A stretch of DNA of 64,000 nt from an uncultured Chitinophaga sp. (GCF_902168175.1 NZ_CABHOU010000009.1:1-64000), one strand, 5' to 3'; positions 27,285-35,869 are shown, counted from the stretch's first letter. Notes: generated by a model from the sequence alone, not told the origin. A program made the numbers and translations.

Positions 27285-29030
27285 CTAGTTAATTTGCACC
27301 AGCGATCCCTGCACAACACAAGTACCGCTGCTCGACAATTTTAACGATGCGCCGCCACTTACTTCGCAAACGGCATCGCTTTTAATGGTAATGTTCGGGG
27401 CAGCGAATTTTAATTCCGTGGCTGCCTTTAGCTCCAGCGCTGCGGCAGACTCTATCTTCACCGCAGCCGGCTCCATGGTTATCTTATTACCGTTCTCATC
27501 TTCTATCCTGATCAGACTTCCATTATCGTCTATCGTAATCACTTTGCCTCCGGGCGTTTGTATCGTTATCGATTTTTTGTCGTCATCAAACGCCAGTTCC
27601 AGTTTGCTGGCAGTATGTATTTTTTTGATGTAGTTGTCGTTACTGTGCGCCTCGGGCGAAGCATTGGCCGCGCTGTGTAAGGAGCCCAATATCACCGGGT
27701 AATTCGGGTCTTCGTGCAAAAAACCAATGATCACCTCATCTCCTATCTCGGGCCTGAAGAACGCTGTTCGATCGGCACCGGCATAAAAAGAAGCCATACG
27801 CGCCCAGGTACCTTCTTCTTCTGTAGATATTTCGGGGAGCTTCACCTTTACACGGTACGCACCGTCCGGATCTTCCAGGTCGGTCACTACGCCTATATGC
27901 AGCCCTTTAATACCCGGGATCACCGAACTGGCTGCTGTATGTGTTACTTCATGTTGTTCTGCAAACCACTGCGGCGAAAGGCCAAACTGTATGTCGGTAT
28001 GCCATAACCCGTTCTTCATTTCCTGCCGCACCCCGCTTACGAACACGTCGCCATTAAAGCGCTGCCCAATACCGCCGAGGGTTATCACCTGCCCGGGCAT
28101 TACACCCGCATAACCCTGAAACTTAACGCGACCGCGTATTTTAGACAGGCGGTTCTTCATCAGTTGTGCATCGGCCCATGCCTGCAATTCGGTTTCGGCC
28201 ATTGCCCCGCCATGTTGCAGCAGGTAAGGATCGGCCTTAAAAACACCGGCCAGGTCGCTGCTGAATATATTGCCGGGTTCCGGAAAACCAGGTTCCATCG
28301 CAGATGCTGTCACCATCGCCTGGGCCGAATGGTCCCAGCCATTGGAAGCAACCGTTGATACCTGGTTACGGGCATCCATCTCTGCATCCAGTTCTATAAT
28401 GGTGCTGCCGAACAACAGATCAAGTGCCGGAGGCTGTGAAAAATCAGGCTTCTTAATCACCAATACGCCATCCTCTGTAAAACATAATTTACCATTTGCT
28501 TCCGCCCGGGTTATGATGAAATCCCAGTCGGTACAGTAGTATTGAACGAGTTCTTTATGTTTAACGGTTGTCGCTTCCACATCGGCTTCGAGGCCGGCGG
28601 TGCTGATCATATCTTCGATCACCTCACTGTCTGTCATCTCCGCAAAGTATTTGTTCTTCCTGCTGATGCTCAGTTTGGCGAGTTTATCCATACATTCTAT
28701 ACATAACAGGGGCGAGCCGGCAGAACGGATCTTTATATTGTGTTTCACCACTACGCCCTTAAAAACTTTCTCGTTGGTATTGTTATAACCCATCTGAATT
28801 TCTATTTCATTACCGGGCAAAAATGTGGCTTCATTACTGGCGGGAAAATCGCCGGTAGAAGCGCTGCCGTCCATAATAAACAGCGTGGCACGGGCAATAC
28901 GGTTAGCCTCCCGGTACACCACCACGTGCATAAGGTTCATCGAACGTGGTATCTCCACGTTATTCACTTTCACGATCACGGAAGCGAGTCCCGCGGCACC
29001 ATCAACCGGTATAGTTCTGCTAAGGGGCAA
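27285..29030 (-). CDS. VgrG-like spike/hub protein (Afp8-like)
   Basis: 581 aa. The N-terminal ~340 residues match the gp27/phage late-control D hub fold (VKVNNVEIP, GNEIEIQMGY, VFKGVVVKHNI, GKLCFTEDGVLVI). Next is a gp5-like OB fold (GVVTDLEDPDGAYRVKVKLP, FFRPEIGDEVIIGF, PVILGSLHS). The C-terminal ~130 residues are short beta-helix repeats (IRIEDENGNKITME and similar), ending without an added effector domain. It is the central spike that carries the PAAR tip encoded next, and connects to the tube. The upstream LysM gene stops 6 bp before it. Confidence 0.9.
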   Translation of the reverse strand: MPLSRTIPVDGAAGLASVIVKVNNVEIPRSMNLMHVVVYREANRIARATLFIMDGSASTGDFPASNEATFLPGNEIEIQMGYNNTNEKVFKGVVVKHNIKIRSAGSPLLCIECMDKLAKLSISRKNKYFAEMTDSEVIEDMISTAGLEADVEATTVKHKELVQYYCTDWDFIITRAEANGKLCFTEDGVLVIKKPDFSQPPALDLLFGSTIIELDAEMDARNQVSTVASNGWDHSAQAMVTASAMEPGFPEPGNIFSSDLAGVFKADPYLLQHGGAMAETELQAWADAQLMKNRLSKIRGRVKFQGYAGVMPGQVITLGGIGQRFNGDVFVSGVRQEMKNGLWHTDIQFGLSPQWFAEQHEVTHTAASSVIPGIKGLHIGVVTDLEDPDGAYRVKVKLPEISTEEEGTWARMASFYAGADRTAFFRPEIGDEVIIGFLHEDPNYPVILGSLHSAANASPEAHSNDNYIKKIHTASKLELAFDDDKKSITIQTPGGKVITIDDNGSLIRIEDENGNKITMEPAAVKIESAAALELKAATELKFAAPNITIKSDAVCEVSGGASLKLSSSGTCVVQGSLVQIN

Positions 29031-29036
29031 GTCTTC

Positions 29037-29753
29037 TTATTTTAAAATGGGTGGGAAATAGATTTTCTGTCCTACAGTCAGTTTCCTGAAGTTCACGAGT
29101 TTGTTGACCCGTGCTATTTCCAGGTAATGTTTCGAGTCGCCGTAAATGCGGTAAGTCATCAGCGGCAGTGTATCGCCTTCCTTTACTACGCGCATGTGTG
29201 TAAGGTCGGGGGAACTGTTGCTTTCAATCGCTTCCCGTTCCACCGGCTCCACGCTTTCGCGGAAAGTACATTTGGCGGATGCCCGCAGCGGTGTACCGTC
29301 GGGCTTGAATAATTTGTACGTTACACGCAGGTTGGTAAGGCGGCATTTGAACAACAGTGTGCCCCATACAAGCTTTACATAACGTGGTTCGTGTATTTCG
29401 CCGGAGTAGGTGAGTACCACCAGCTTGAATTTTTCCAGTTCATCCGGCACGCTTAGTTTCTCGCCTGCACCAAATATGCTGGCGATTTTGAGTAACGCAT
29501 TTCCCTGGCTGATTACACCTGTGCCGTCGAATATAAAGTCGAACTCCAGTTCCTGCGGACTGCTATTGCAGAATTGCAATTGTGCGGCGCTGTTTCCCTG
29601 GGCCTGCGCTTCGTTGAAGTTGATCTGCTGGCTCAGCGAGTACGACTCGGGATTGATCTGCACGAGGTAGGGTTCCATTCCCGGCGCTTCGGTATAGTTC
29701 GCATCCACGCAGGGGATGATCTTCATTTTCTCCAGTGTGCCTTCGTCGAACAT
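29037..29753 (-). CDS. LysM-domain baseplate hub adaptor (Afp7-like)
   Basis: 238 aa. The N-terminal part is beta-rich (PYLVQINPESYSL, ELEFDFIFDGTG) and the last ~50 residues are a LysM domain (VVKEGDTLPLMTYRIYGDSK, ARVNKLVNFRKL, VGQKIYFPP). In AFP/PVC-type systems and contractile phages (gp53-type) such a protein bridges the spike hub and the baseplate. Its position directly before the VgrG-like gene is the conserved order. Confidence 0.85.
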   Translation of the reverse strand: MFDEGTLEKMKIIPCVDANYTEAPGMEPYLVQINPESYSLSQQINFNEAQAQGNSAAQLQFCNSSPQELEFDFIFDGTGVISQGNALLKIASIFGAGEKLSVPDELEKFKLVVLTYSGEIHEPRYVKLVWGTLLFKCRLTNLRVTYKLFKPDGTPLRASAKCTFRESVEPVEREAIESNSSPDLTHMRVVKEGDTLPLMTYRIYGDSKHYLEIARVNKLVNFRKLTVGQKIYFPPILK

Positions 29754-29756
29754 AAC

Positions 29757-29930
29757 TTAACGTTCTTCTTTTTCGTGAATAATACGCAGCACTTCTTCCA
29801 CACAGGCAGCCACAATAGCATCGCGATCAGCCCCGCGGCCGGCGTTGGCAGCCGGTGCAGCCGCGGGAGCACTGCTGCTACCCGCGCCCACTTCGGCCGT
29901 TATTTGTATTTCCTGGATAATTACCGGCAT
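29757..29930 (-). CDS. Small eCIS-associated protein of the DUF5908 type (57 aa)
   Basis: Translated by hand from ATG 29930 to TAA 29757. It begins MPVIIQEIQITAEVG, continues with an Ala/Pro/Ser-rich linker, then ends in a helix AIVAACVEEVLRIIHEKEER. This N-terminal strand plus C-terminal EVLRII-type helix is the pattern of DUF5908, found in Bacteroidota injection-system clusters. The gaps to the flanking tube and LysM genes are only 10 and 3 bp, which supports it being real. Its exact role is not known; a small tube or baseplate accessory is likely. Confidence 0.8.
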   Translation of the reverse strand: MPVIIQEIQITAEVGAGSSSAPAAAPAANAGRGADRDAIVAACVEEVLRIIHEKEER

Positions 29931-29940
29931 ATACAATAGT

Positions 29941-30447
29941 TTAAAAGCTTACCGATACGCTGCCCGAAATGGCCCCTGCGAGGCCTGCAGCCAGCGATAC
30001 CGGAGAAATGATCTTGAAATAATTATAGCTGAGCGTCAGCGATTCTATCGCTACCTGTCCCCGTTCCGCATGCAAACCGCTCACCTCCCACTTCACCGGT
30101 ATGGCGTTCATCACATACCAGCCAAATACCGGGATGTGGTTCTCGTCCTGCAATGAAATGAGTACGTTCGTCGGCTTAAAATCGTAGTTCTCTATCGCCT
30201 GCCGGCACCATTCGGTGATCAGCGCGGTATTGAACAGGCCTCTCTTAAGCGTGATGTCGGTATAAGCGGCCCTGGTGGGTAGTTTGTGTTCGAAACGGTT
30301 TTCCCCGCCTTCCTTCACACTTTCGGTGTTCATGGTAACGGACAGCCCGGTTACTTCCTGGAAACACACGTCAACCGGCGTTTGCGGAAATATTTCAAAC
30401 ACAACCAGGAAATGAAACCCGGTAAGCGGATATTCAAAGTTCAGCAT
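29941..30447 (-). CDS. eCIS tube protein 2 (tube initiator-like, Afp5 class)
   Basis: 168 aa of the phage tail tube (gp19/Hcp-like) fold: FHFLVVFEI, FQEVTGLSV, TDITLKRGLF, ITEWCRQAI, NVLISLQDENHIPVFGWYVMNAIPVKW and a final VAIESLTLSYNYF. It aligns by eye along its length with the 144-aa protein encoded just upstream. It is longer, with an extra Ala/Gly/Ser-rich tail, as expected for the special tube protein that contacts the baseplate. Pseudo-hexameric stacking is family knowledge. Confidence 0.85.
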   Translation of the reverse strand: MLNFEYPLTGFHFLVVFEIFPQTPVDVCFQEVTGLSVTMNTESVKEGGENRFEHKLPTRAAYTDITLKRGLFNTALITEWCRQAIENYDFKPTNVLISLQDENHIPVFGWYVMNAIPVKWEVSGLHAERGQVAIESLTLSYNYFKIISPVSLAAGLAGAISGSVSVSF

Positions 30448-30457
30448 GATACAATGT

Positions 30458-30892
30458 CTAAGCAGTTTCTATTTCGAGGCCTTCATGTGCCAGTTCCAGT
30501 GTTTCTACCGCTACCTCGTTGCCATCGGCTTTGAGGTCGGTACTTTGCACTTTAACGGGCCAGGCGTTCTTCACTTTCCAGTTCACCACTGGTTCGTGAT
30601 TTTCGTTCAGCAGCGATATAATCAGGTCGCGGCGTTCGATGGTGTTAAGTTGTACGGTTTTTAACCAGTTAAAGAACTCGTTATCGCCCGCAAACGTGCC
30701 GCGCTTCAGTGTGATGTTCGAGAACTTCTGCATGCCGGGCATTTTTATTTTGTGGTACTCGGGACTGGCGCCATGGCGGTATTCGATGACGTCCACGCTT
30801 TTATCGAGGCCCGATACTTCTGTGAAACCGATATTGCTGCCACCCCATTCTACGCGGAAATGGAACTTCGGTAACGGATAACTACTAGCCAT
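30458..30892 (-). CDS. eCIS major tube protein (Afp1-like)
   Basis: 144 aa with all tube-fold landmarks: FHFRVEWGG, FTEVSGLD, EYRHGASPEYHKIKMPG, NITLKRGTF, FFNWLKTVQ, LISLLNENHEPVVNWKVKNAWPVK and VAVETLELAHEGLEI. It polymerises into the inner tube through which or with which cargo is delivered. It follows the sheath gene by 41 bp, the standard order. Confidence 0.92.
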   Translation of the reverse strand: MASSYPLPKFHFRVEWGGSNIGFTEVSGLDKSVDVIEYRHGASPEYHKIKMPGMQKFSNITLKRGTFAGDNEFFNWLKTVQLNTIERRDLIISLLNENHEPVVNWKVKNAWPVKVQSTDLKADGNEVAVETLELAHEGLEIETA

Positions 30893-30933
30893 ATGTGTAA
30901 TTTTTTTGTGTTGATGTTAAGTGATAATGAAAC

Positions 30934-32361
30934 CTAAGACTCCTGCATTTTGTGGGAGAATTTCAGGATGATGAACTCTGCAGGACGCACAGCGGCCATG
31001 CCTATTTCAACGTTCATCTTTCCTTCCAGTATGTCCTGGGCGGTCATGGTAGTGCCAATACCACAGGCCACGTAAAACGCATGCTCTGGTTTAGCCCCTG
31101 CCAGCGCACCCTGGCGCCATAAGTTGGTCAGAAAGTTGGAGATCATCGCCCTTACCTTAGTCCAGGTGTTGGCGTCGTTAGGTTCGAATACGAACTGACC
31201 ACTGGCCTTTTTACAACTTTCTTCCACCATGTTAAAGAACCTCCGTACCGACACATAACGCCATTCGTTATCGTTACCTGCCAGTGTACGCGCGCCCCAT
31301 ACGAGCGTACCTTTACCGGTAAAGGTGCGGATGGCGTTTACTGATTTACCGGCAGTAGGATCGATGTTCATGTAACCGTTTTCCTCATCGGTAATAGGCA
31401 CGGCCAGTTTCATCACGAAGTTCAGACCTACATTGGCCGGCGCTTTCCACACACCACGGTTCGAATCGGTGGTAGCGTACACGCCAGCTATGGCGGAACT
31501 TGGCGGCAGTTCTACATTCAGTTTGCTGATGGCGTCAATGGCTGAAGCATATTGCGCCGTACCGCGACTAGCCGGATCGGCCAGGTCAAACTGTGAGGTG
31601 ACATCAGCCTCTCCTTCTACCGATACGGTACGATTTACTACGATCTCGGCCTCGTTGATTTTGTAGGTAAGCGTAGTCACCAGGTTCGGATAATAAGCCG
31701 CTCCGTACTTCAGGTTGTTAGCCAGCGAAGCATCGCGGAAAGCGTCTATATTCAGAGTATTGGTATCGTTGTTCTGGTACAGGTCGATGATGGAAAACCT
31801 GTCCTGCAAAAGATTACATTGGTCAAGTGCAGATTGTTGCAGGGTGTAATACAAAGCAGGTGTACTCATATTAGGTCCTTCCGGGAAGAGGATCAGCGTT
31901 GGTTCATCAACTGTTGCCAGTTTTCTTAAACCATTACCCAGCGCGGTAGCATCGGGTGCGGTACCAAGGGCGAGGTAAGTTGCCACGGAAACAATGTAAC
32001 ATGGACCACCACCGTTTCCGAAGTACATCTGCATGGCGTAGTACATGTTATGGCGCGACTTCGTTGCACCGGCAAAAGCAGCAGTAGCGGCGATAGACAG
32101 TACATTGTCATCAACGTCCTGGCGTTCGGCCATGGTTACCACAATGGCCTCTTCGGGTTGCGGGCCGCCGAAATAGCTTTCGTAATCCAGCAAAGAAGTA
32201 ATGCGGGTGGGCACCATGTTAAGGTCGCCCGGAAGTCTTTTATCAGCTTTTTGCGTATAACCTATAAACGCCGGGATGGCGGTTTCCACCTGCGCTACCG
32301 AAGGGGGGAATTTAGGTTCTTCGATGACGTAAACGCCGGGAGTCTTAAATGTGGAAGGCAT
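30934..32361 (-). CDS. eCIS contractile sheath protein
   Basis: 475 aa. Conserved sheath motifs: FKTPGVYVIEEPKFPPSVAQ then AVPAFIGYT-like TAIPAFIGYT at the N-terminus; KAPANVGLNFV and a GKSVNAIRTFTGKGTLVWGARTL region in the middle; and at the C-terminus NDANTWTKVRAMISNFLTNL, WRQGALAG, FYVACGIG and VEIGMAAVRPAEFIILKF. These features define the phage-tail sheath family (gp18, Afp2-4). Only one sheath gene is present in this cluster, whereas AFP and PVC carry several. Confidence 0.93.
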   Translation of the reverse strand: MPSTFKTPGVYVIEEPKFPPSVAQVETAIPAFIGYTQKADKRLPGDLNMVPTRITSLLDYESYFGGPQPEEAIVVTMAERQDVDDNVLSIAATAAFAGATKSRHNMYYAMQMYFGNGGGPCYIVSVATYLALGTAPDATALGNGLRKLATVDEPTLILFPEGPNMSTPALYYTLQQSALDQCNLLQDRFSIIDLYQNNDTNTLNIDAFRDASLANNLKYGAAYYPNLVTTLTYKINEAEIVVNRTVSVEGEADVTSQFDLADPASRGTAQYASAIDAISKLNVELPPSSAIAGVYATTDSNRGVWKAPANVGLNFVMKLAVPITDEENGYMNIDPTAGKSVNAIRTFTGKGTLVWGARTLAGNDNEWRYVSVRRFFNMVEESCKKASGQFVFEPNDANTWTKVRAMISNFLTNLWRQGALAGAKPEHAFYVACGIGTTMTAQDILEGKMNVEIGMAAVRPAEFIILKFSHKMQES

Positions 32362-32403
32362 GTTGAATATAGTTTGTGATTATCAATTGAGGTTACTACG
32401 ATA

Positions 32404-33573
32404 TTAATAATTGAGGTGTATTTCCGAACAGTAAAAAATGTCTCCGTCCCGCTCTATCGTTTTGATCCTTTCGGCCGATGCATTGCGGATGTTCAATACC
32501 GGCGGCCCCATGTTGCTGGTTTCCAGGAAGATGGACTTTATGGGCGTTTCAGAAAGCGGTATCGGTTTATTGGAAAGGAACACATTGCTGTTTTGTGCGA
32601 ACTCGTAATTGTTCTGGCTGTCTTTAATCGCGGTAACCGTAGATCCCGCGCCTGGCACATATTTCCAGATAGCAGAACGGTTCGCGAAATGAATGGTGAA
32701 TACTTTTTCTTTCAGCTCCCCATTGTTATTAAGCAGTGCAAAATCATTATTGCCCGCCAGGTGGTTGAATATTTCCACCACCCCAAATACCTGCTCGCGC
32801 CGCAAACGGCCGTCGATGTACAGCAATACTTCGGCACCATTGGCTGTAATGCGGTATTTGCCTGGCTCCAAACCTTCTATCTTCACCGCCTGCGTGGTAA
32901 CAGGCGCATCGTAGTTGCTCATCTCGGCGGGGAGTGCGGGTTTATCATAAATACCTGTAGCCGTATTGAATGCGAATACCTCTGTTAACACTGCCTCAGC
33001 CGGTGCAGGTAACGTAAAAGTGTAAGCAGCGCCTACATGCGTAATCAGATCATTGCCCGTAACATATCTTTTCGCTCCACGATCGCGCCAATACACTGCA
33101 TCATTCAGCGGATGTGCATTGCCGCTATTGCTGTTTCGCAAAGCTTCGGAAACATTGTTCCCGTTGCTGGCCAGCGCTCCCGGCAGATAAGTACTGCCAC
33201 TGTTATAACCCGCAATCGGAGCCGACAAATAATGCGTGTTATTTATTTTAAGCTGATGCAGGTTGTTAAAATACAAGCGTGATAACGGGCCGTAGGCACC
33301 TTCGAGGTTTGTATAATTGGCGAACAGTGGCTTTTTCAATTTCAGGTAACAACGGTAAACGTCTGTGGCAGCCGGCGCCGACAGCGGTTTGCCGTTTACC
33401 ACGCGCACCAGTGCGTATCCTTTATTGCCGAGGTTTTTCCAGATCACCTGCTGATCACGGAACAGCTGCGCGGTTTCCGGTGAAGGCACGATCTCGAAAT
33501 CTTCGCAACGGCCACTGGCAAAGTAGTCGTGCAATATTTCTATTGCAAACAATATCTTGTAACTAAGCTGCAT
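32404..33573 (-). CDS. eCIS-associated protein of unknown function (389 aa)
   Basis: No family recognised. It begins MQLSYKILFAIEILHDYFAS with EDFEIVPSPETAQLF, then a beta-rich protein: long Asn/Gly/Ser-rich loops (about 120-170), an immunoglobulin-like stretch (VKIEGLEPGKYRITANG), then VFTIHFANRSAIWKYV. No signal peptide. It sits between the cap-type gene and the sheath gene with short gaps (9 and 42 bp), so it is surely part of the operon. A structural role at the sheath end or baseplate is inferred from position. Confidence 0.7.
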   Translation of the reverse strand: MQLSYKILFAIEILHDYFASGRCEDFEIVPSPETAQLFRDQQVIWKNLGNKGYALVRVVNGKPLSAPAATDVYRCYLKLKKPLFANYTNLEGAYGPLSRLYFNNLHQLKINNTHYLSAPIAGYNSGSTYLPGALASNGNNVSEALRNSNSGNAHPLNDAVYWRDRGAKRYVTGNDLITHVGAAYTFTLPAPAEAVLTEVFAFNTATGIYDKPALPAEMSNYDAPVTTQAVKIEGLEPGKYRITANGAEVLLYIDGRLRREQVFGVVEIFNHLAGNNDFALLNNNGELKEKVFTIHFANRSAIWKYVPGAGSTVTAIKDSQNNYEFAQNSNVFLSNKPIPLSETPIKSIFLETSNMGPPVLNIRNASAERIKTIERDGDIFYCSEIHLNY

Positions 33574-33582
33574 AACGTTTTC

Positions 33583-34179
33583 TTAGTTGTTTACCTGGTT
33601 TTCGCTGATGTTTACTTCGGTAATTAATCCTGCTTCCGCCTCTTTAGTATCATCGTCTATCACCACCATACGCATTTTGTACAAAGCACTGGGGTAGTAC
33701 TTGCCGCCCAGCGTGGCCCAGAGGTGGTTCACCTGTTCGAAATTCATGCTGTACAAGTCAAGCACCAGCCGCTCCAGTTTATCGTCCATGCCCGGCGAAT
33801 TTTCGCGGGTAAACACGTTACGGTACTGGAAAAATTGTACGACCAATGCGAGCCATTTCAGCGCGTCATCATACGTATTCCGATTGATGGAAAACAGGCA
33901 GTAGAGATTGAGGTACACACGTGGATTTTTATACGACACACTATTACTGTCCAGGTTTCGGCGGAAATTATCCGGTGATTTCGAAATCCTGTCTTCCTCG
34001 ATATTCACAAGTGTAAGTATGGCCCTGTTAGCCATCGGATTGGTAGTGCCGCCCTGGTCGCTATCCTGCAACCGTGCTACATTTCCCAATACAAGTCGGG
34101 GATCCGTTACCGGCCCTAATTTGATCGACAGATACTTGTTTACTTCGTCAGAAATAAACTTAAGCGCCTCATTTATCAT
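33583..34179 (-). CDS. DUF4255 cap/terminator protein (Afp16/Pvc16-like)
   Basis: 198 aa, the first gene of the operon. It matches the DUF4255 (Pvc16 N-terminal) pattern: MINEALKFISDEVNKYL, VTDPRLVLGNV, a middle region YKNPRVYLNLYCLFSINR and LKWLALVVQFFQYRNVF, and a late LWATLGGKYYPSALYKMRMVVIDD. Such proteins close the distal end of the tube and sheath and stabilise the particle. A promoter candidate lies 26-57 bp upstream. Confidence 0.88.
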   Translation of the reverse strand: MINEALKFISDEVNKYLSIKLGPVTDPRLVLGNVARLQDSDQGGTTNPMANRAILTLVNIEEDRISKSPDNFRRNLDSNSVSYKNPRVYLNLYCLFSINRNTYDDALKWLALVVQFFQYRNVFTRENSPGMDDKLERLVLDLYSMNFEQVNHLWATLGGKYYPSALYKMRMVVIDDDTKEAEAGLITEVNISENQVNN

Positions 34180-34204
34180 GCTGCGTTTTTTGGGGATGTA
34201 AAAT

Positions 34205-34236
34205 CAAATTTAATCCAAGGCTAGTGCTGCTGCGAA
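34205..34236 (-). promoter_or_regulatory. Candidate promoter of the eCIS operon
   Basis: Minus strand: TTCG (34236-34233), 20 bases, then TAAATTTG (34212-34205), which fits the Bacteroidota TAnnTTTG box exactly. It ends 25 bases before the DUF4255 start codon. The -33 element is one base off TTTG. No other gene lies between here and the end of the cluster on this strand, so this could drive the whole ~29 kb unit. Confidence 0.5.
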
Positions 34237-34548
34237 GTCAGTTTTTTTTGGGGCAACTGAGCATTCGGGAACTCTCACTGTAATATTAGGCAAATATTTT
34301 TATTCAGCAAAAAAATTAACGATTGCGTGCTGTGGCACAATGGGATATGGCGTTCATGCATTAGCAAATTATTTTATAAAACAACTTTATCAGGAATCCT
34401 AATAAAATTTCGCAGGGTCATAGTGCATTCACATTGGACTCATATCGAACTCGCATGCCCTCCCCCTCTGGCAATTTGATCTATTTTCAGGTTGACGATG
34501 ACAACACTGACACAATTTTCTCCCTCTTCTCCTTCTCTTCTCCTTGCT

Positions 34549-34661
34549 TTCAGGTACTCTTCAGGTACTCTTCAGCTACTCTCGGGCACTTTTGTTAAAA
34601 TGCTATCACCGGCAAATATTTCTGCTTTCAGGACAATTTTTTCTGCTTTCAGGACAACTTT
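34549..34661. repeat. 11-bp and 22-bp direct repeats upstream of the eCIS operon
   Basis: TTCAGGTACTC occurs at 34549 and 34560, and as TTCAGCTACTC at 34571 (period 11). A 22-base unit (TTTCTGCTTTCAGGACAA plus four more bases) occurs twice between about 34618 and 34661, again a multiple of 11. They lie in the 694-bp gene-free stretch 34180-34873, which also holds the operon promoter and an A/T-rich part; short ORFs there are artefacts of the repeats. Unit GGTACTCTTCA resembles the minus-strand unit at 391-530 (GGTACGCTCTC). Confidence 0.75.
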
Positions 34662-34873
34662 TCAGTCTTGGGCTGAACGATATTTGTGTTGTATCGAAGG
34701 TTATTTATCGTTGGACTAAACGATGTTGGTTAAGAGACGAGGGCGATAATAGCAGGGGTGGATGCGCGATGGCGGTCAAACTGGCAGAGGTTATGCCTGG
34801 AATTGCACCGCCGCTGAAGGGAGTGACACAACGGCGGCTGAGGAAAGGATTTGAAGATGGCTAAATAAAAAAA

Positions 34874-35545
34874 TTACTCAACACCCGCTACGATGATCAC
34901 GATCTCACCTTTTACGCCTTTCTCTTTGTAGTAATCGTGTACTTCCTGGAGAGTGCCGTGTTTGTTTTCTTCGAACATTTTGGTGAGCTCGCGGCTAACG
35001 CAGCACTGGCGGGTGGGACCGAAATACTGGATAAAGTCGGCCAGGGTTTTAACGAGGCGCATGGGCGATTCGTAGAACACCATGGTGCGCTCGTCGGTGG
35101 CGAGTTGGGTAAAAAGGGTTTGCCGGCCTTTTTTAAGGGGAGGAAAGCCTTCGAAAGTAAAGCGGTTCATGGGGATGCCGCTATTAACGAGGGCCGGAAC
35201 GAAGGCCGTAGCGCCTGGCAGGCACTCTACCGGCACATTGGCGCGAATACACTCACGCACCAGCAAAAAGCCCGGATCAGAAACACCGGGAGTACCGGCA
35301 TCAGTAAGCAGGGCCATGGTTTTACCGCTTTGCAACTGCATCACCAGGCGCTGCAGCACTTTATGTTCATTGTGCTGGTGATAAGGAGTGATGGGCTTAT
35401 CGATGGCATAATGGCGCAACAGCACGGCCGAAGTGCGGGTATCTTCCGCCAGTACAAGATTGGCTTCTTCCAACACCTTTACAGCCCGGTAGGTCATATC
35501 TGCCAGGTTGCCGATGGGCGAAGGAACGATGTAAAGCTTAGACAT
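34874..35545 (-). CDS. rsmI: 16S rRNA (cytidine-1402-2'-O)-methyltransferase RsmI
   Basis: 223 aa from ATG 35545 (MSKLYIVPSPIGNL); an upstream in-frame start adds 12 residues without family match. The tetrapyrrole methylase-fold motifs are all there: the IVPSPIGNLADMTYRA start, LAEDTRTSAVLLRHY, LLTDAGTPGVSDPG, VECLPGATAFVPALV and FYESPMRLV. It transfers a methyl group from SAM to the ribose of C1402 of 16S rRNA in the cytoplasm. It is downstream of purS, separated by a hairpin. Confidence 0.93.
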   Translation of the reverse strand: MSKLYIVPSPIGNLADMTYRAVKVLEEANLVLAEDTRTSAVLLRHYAIDKPITPYHQHNEHKVLQRLVMQLQSGKTMALLTDAGTPGVSDPGFLLVRECIRANVPVECLPGATAFVPALVNSGIPMNRFTFEGFPPLKKGRQTLFTQLATDERTMVFYESPMRLVKTLADFIQYFGPTRQCCVSRELTKMFEENKHGTLQEVHDYYKEKGVKGEIVIIVAGVE

Positions 35546-35567
35546 GTACGGGCGTTTATAATGCCGA

Positions 35568-35610
35568 TCCCGCGGAAACATGGACTGCCGAAGCCGTCAT
35601 GTCCGCGGGA
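35568..35610. terminator. Hairpin between purS and rsmI
   Basis: TCCCGCGGA (35568-35576) pairs with TCCGCGGGA (35602-35610), extendable with CATG arms inside. No clear T run follows on the minus strand, so it may attenuate rather than fully end purS transcription into rsmI. Confidence 0.4.
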
Positions 35611-35626
35611 CCCGGAACTAATTATG

Positions 35627-35869
35627 TTAGAGGATGGTGATCTCGAAGAATTCCATTACCTGGTTAGCCAGCAGTTTCTGGCAGGCTGTTTCGGCAATCT
35701 TGTGTGCGTCTTCCTTAGTAGCCGCATCGATCTGCAGGGTGATGTGTTTGCCAATCCTTACATCCTGTACCTGGATGCCCAGGTTTTTCAGTCCACCCAG
35801 TACAGTTTTACCCTGTGGGTCCAGCAGTTCTTTCAGCGGCATCACATTTATATGTGCAGTAAATGTCAT
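35627..35869 (-). CDS. purS: Phosphoribosylformylglycinamidine synthase subunit PurS
   Basis: 80 aa, the normal size. Typical PurS layout: FTAHINVMPLKELLDPQGKTVLGGLKNLG, then VQDVRIGKHITLQID, a helix HKIAETACQKLLANQVMEFF and a short final strand. PurS forms the FGAM synthase complex with PurL and PurQ in de novo purine synthesis; those partners are not in the window. It lies 62 bp downstream of pssA on the same strand. Confidence 0.93.
   Translation of the reverse strand: MTFTAHINVMPLKELLDPQGKTVLGGLKNLGIQVQDVRIGKHITLQIDAATKEDAHKIAETACQKLLANQVMEFFEITIL

Noticed and set aside
4916..34179. Contractile prophage or R-type bacteriocin
   Set aside because: No capsid, portal, terminase, integrase or lysis cassette; DUF4157, AAA+ and CIS tape-measure genes mark an eCIS.
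4916..34179. Canonical type VI secretion system
   Set aside because: No TssJ, TssL, TssM or ClpV; the AAA+ protein is of the Afp15 type.
34492..34864. Plus-strand ORFs of 75 and 106 aa upstream of the eCIS operon
   Set aside because: They are composed of 11- and 22-bp repeats and low-complexity Ser/Leu/Phe sequence.
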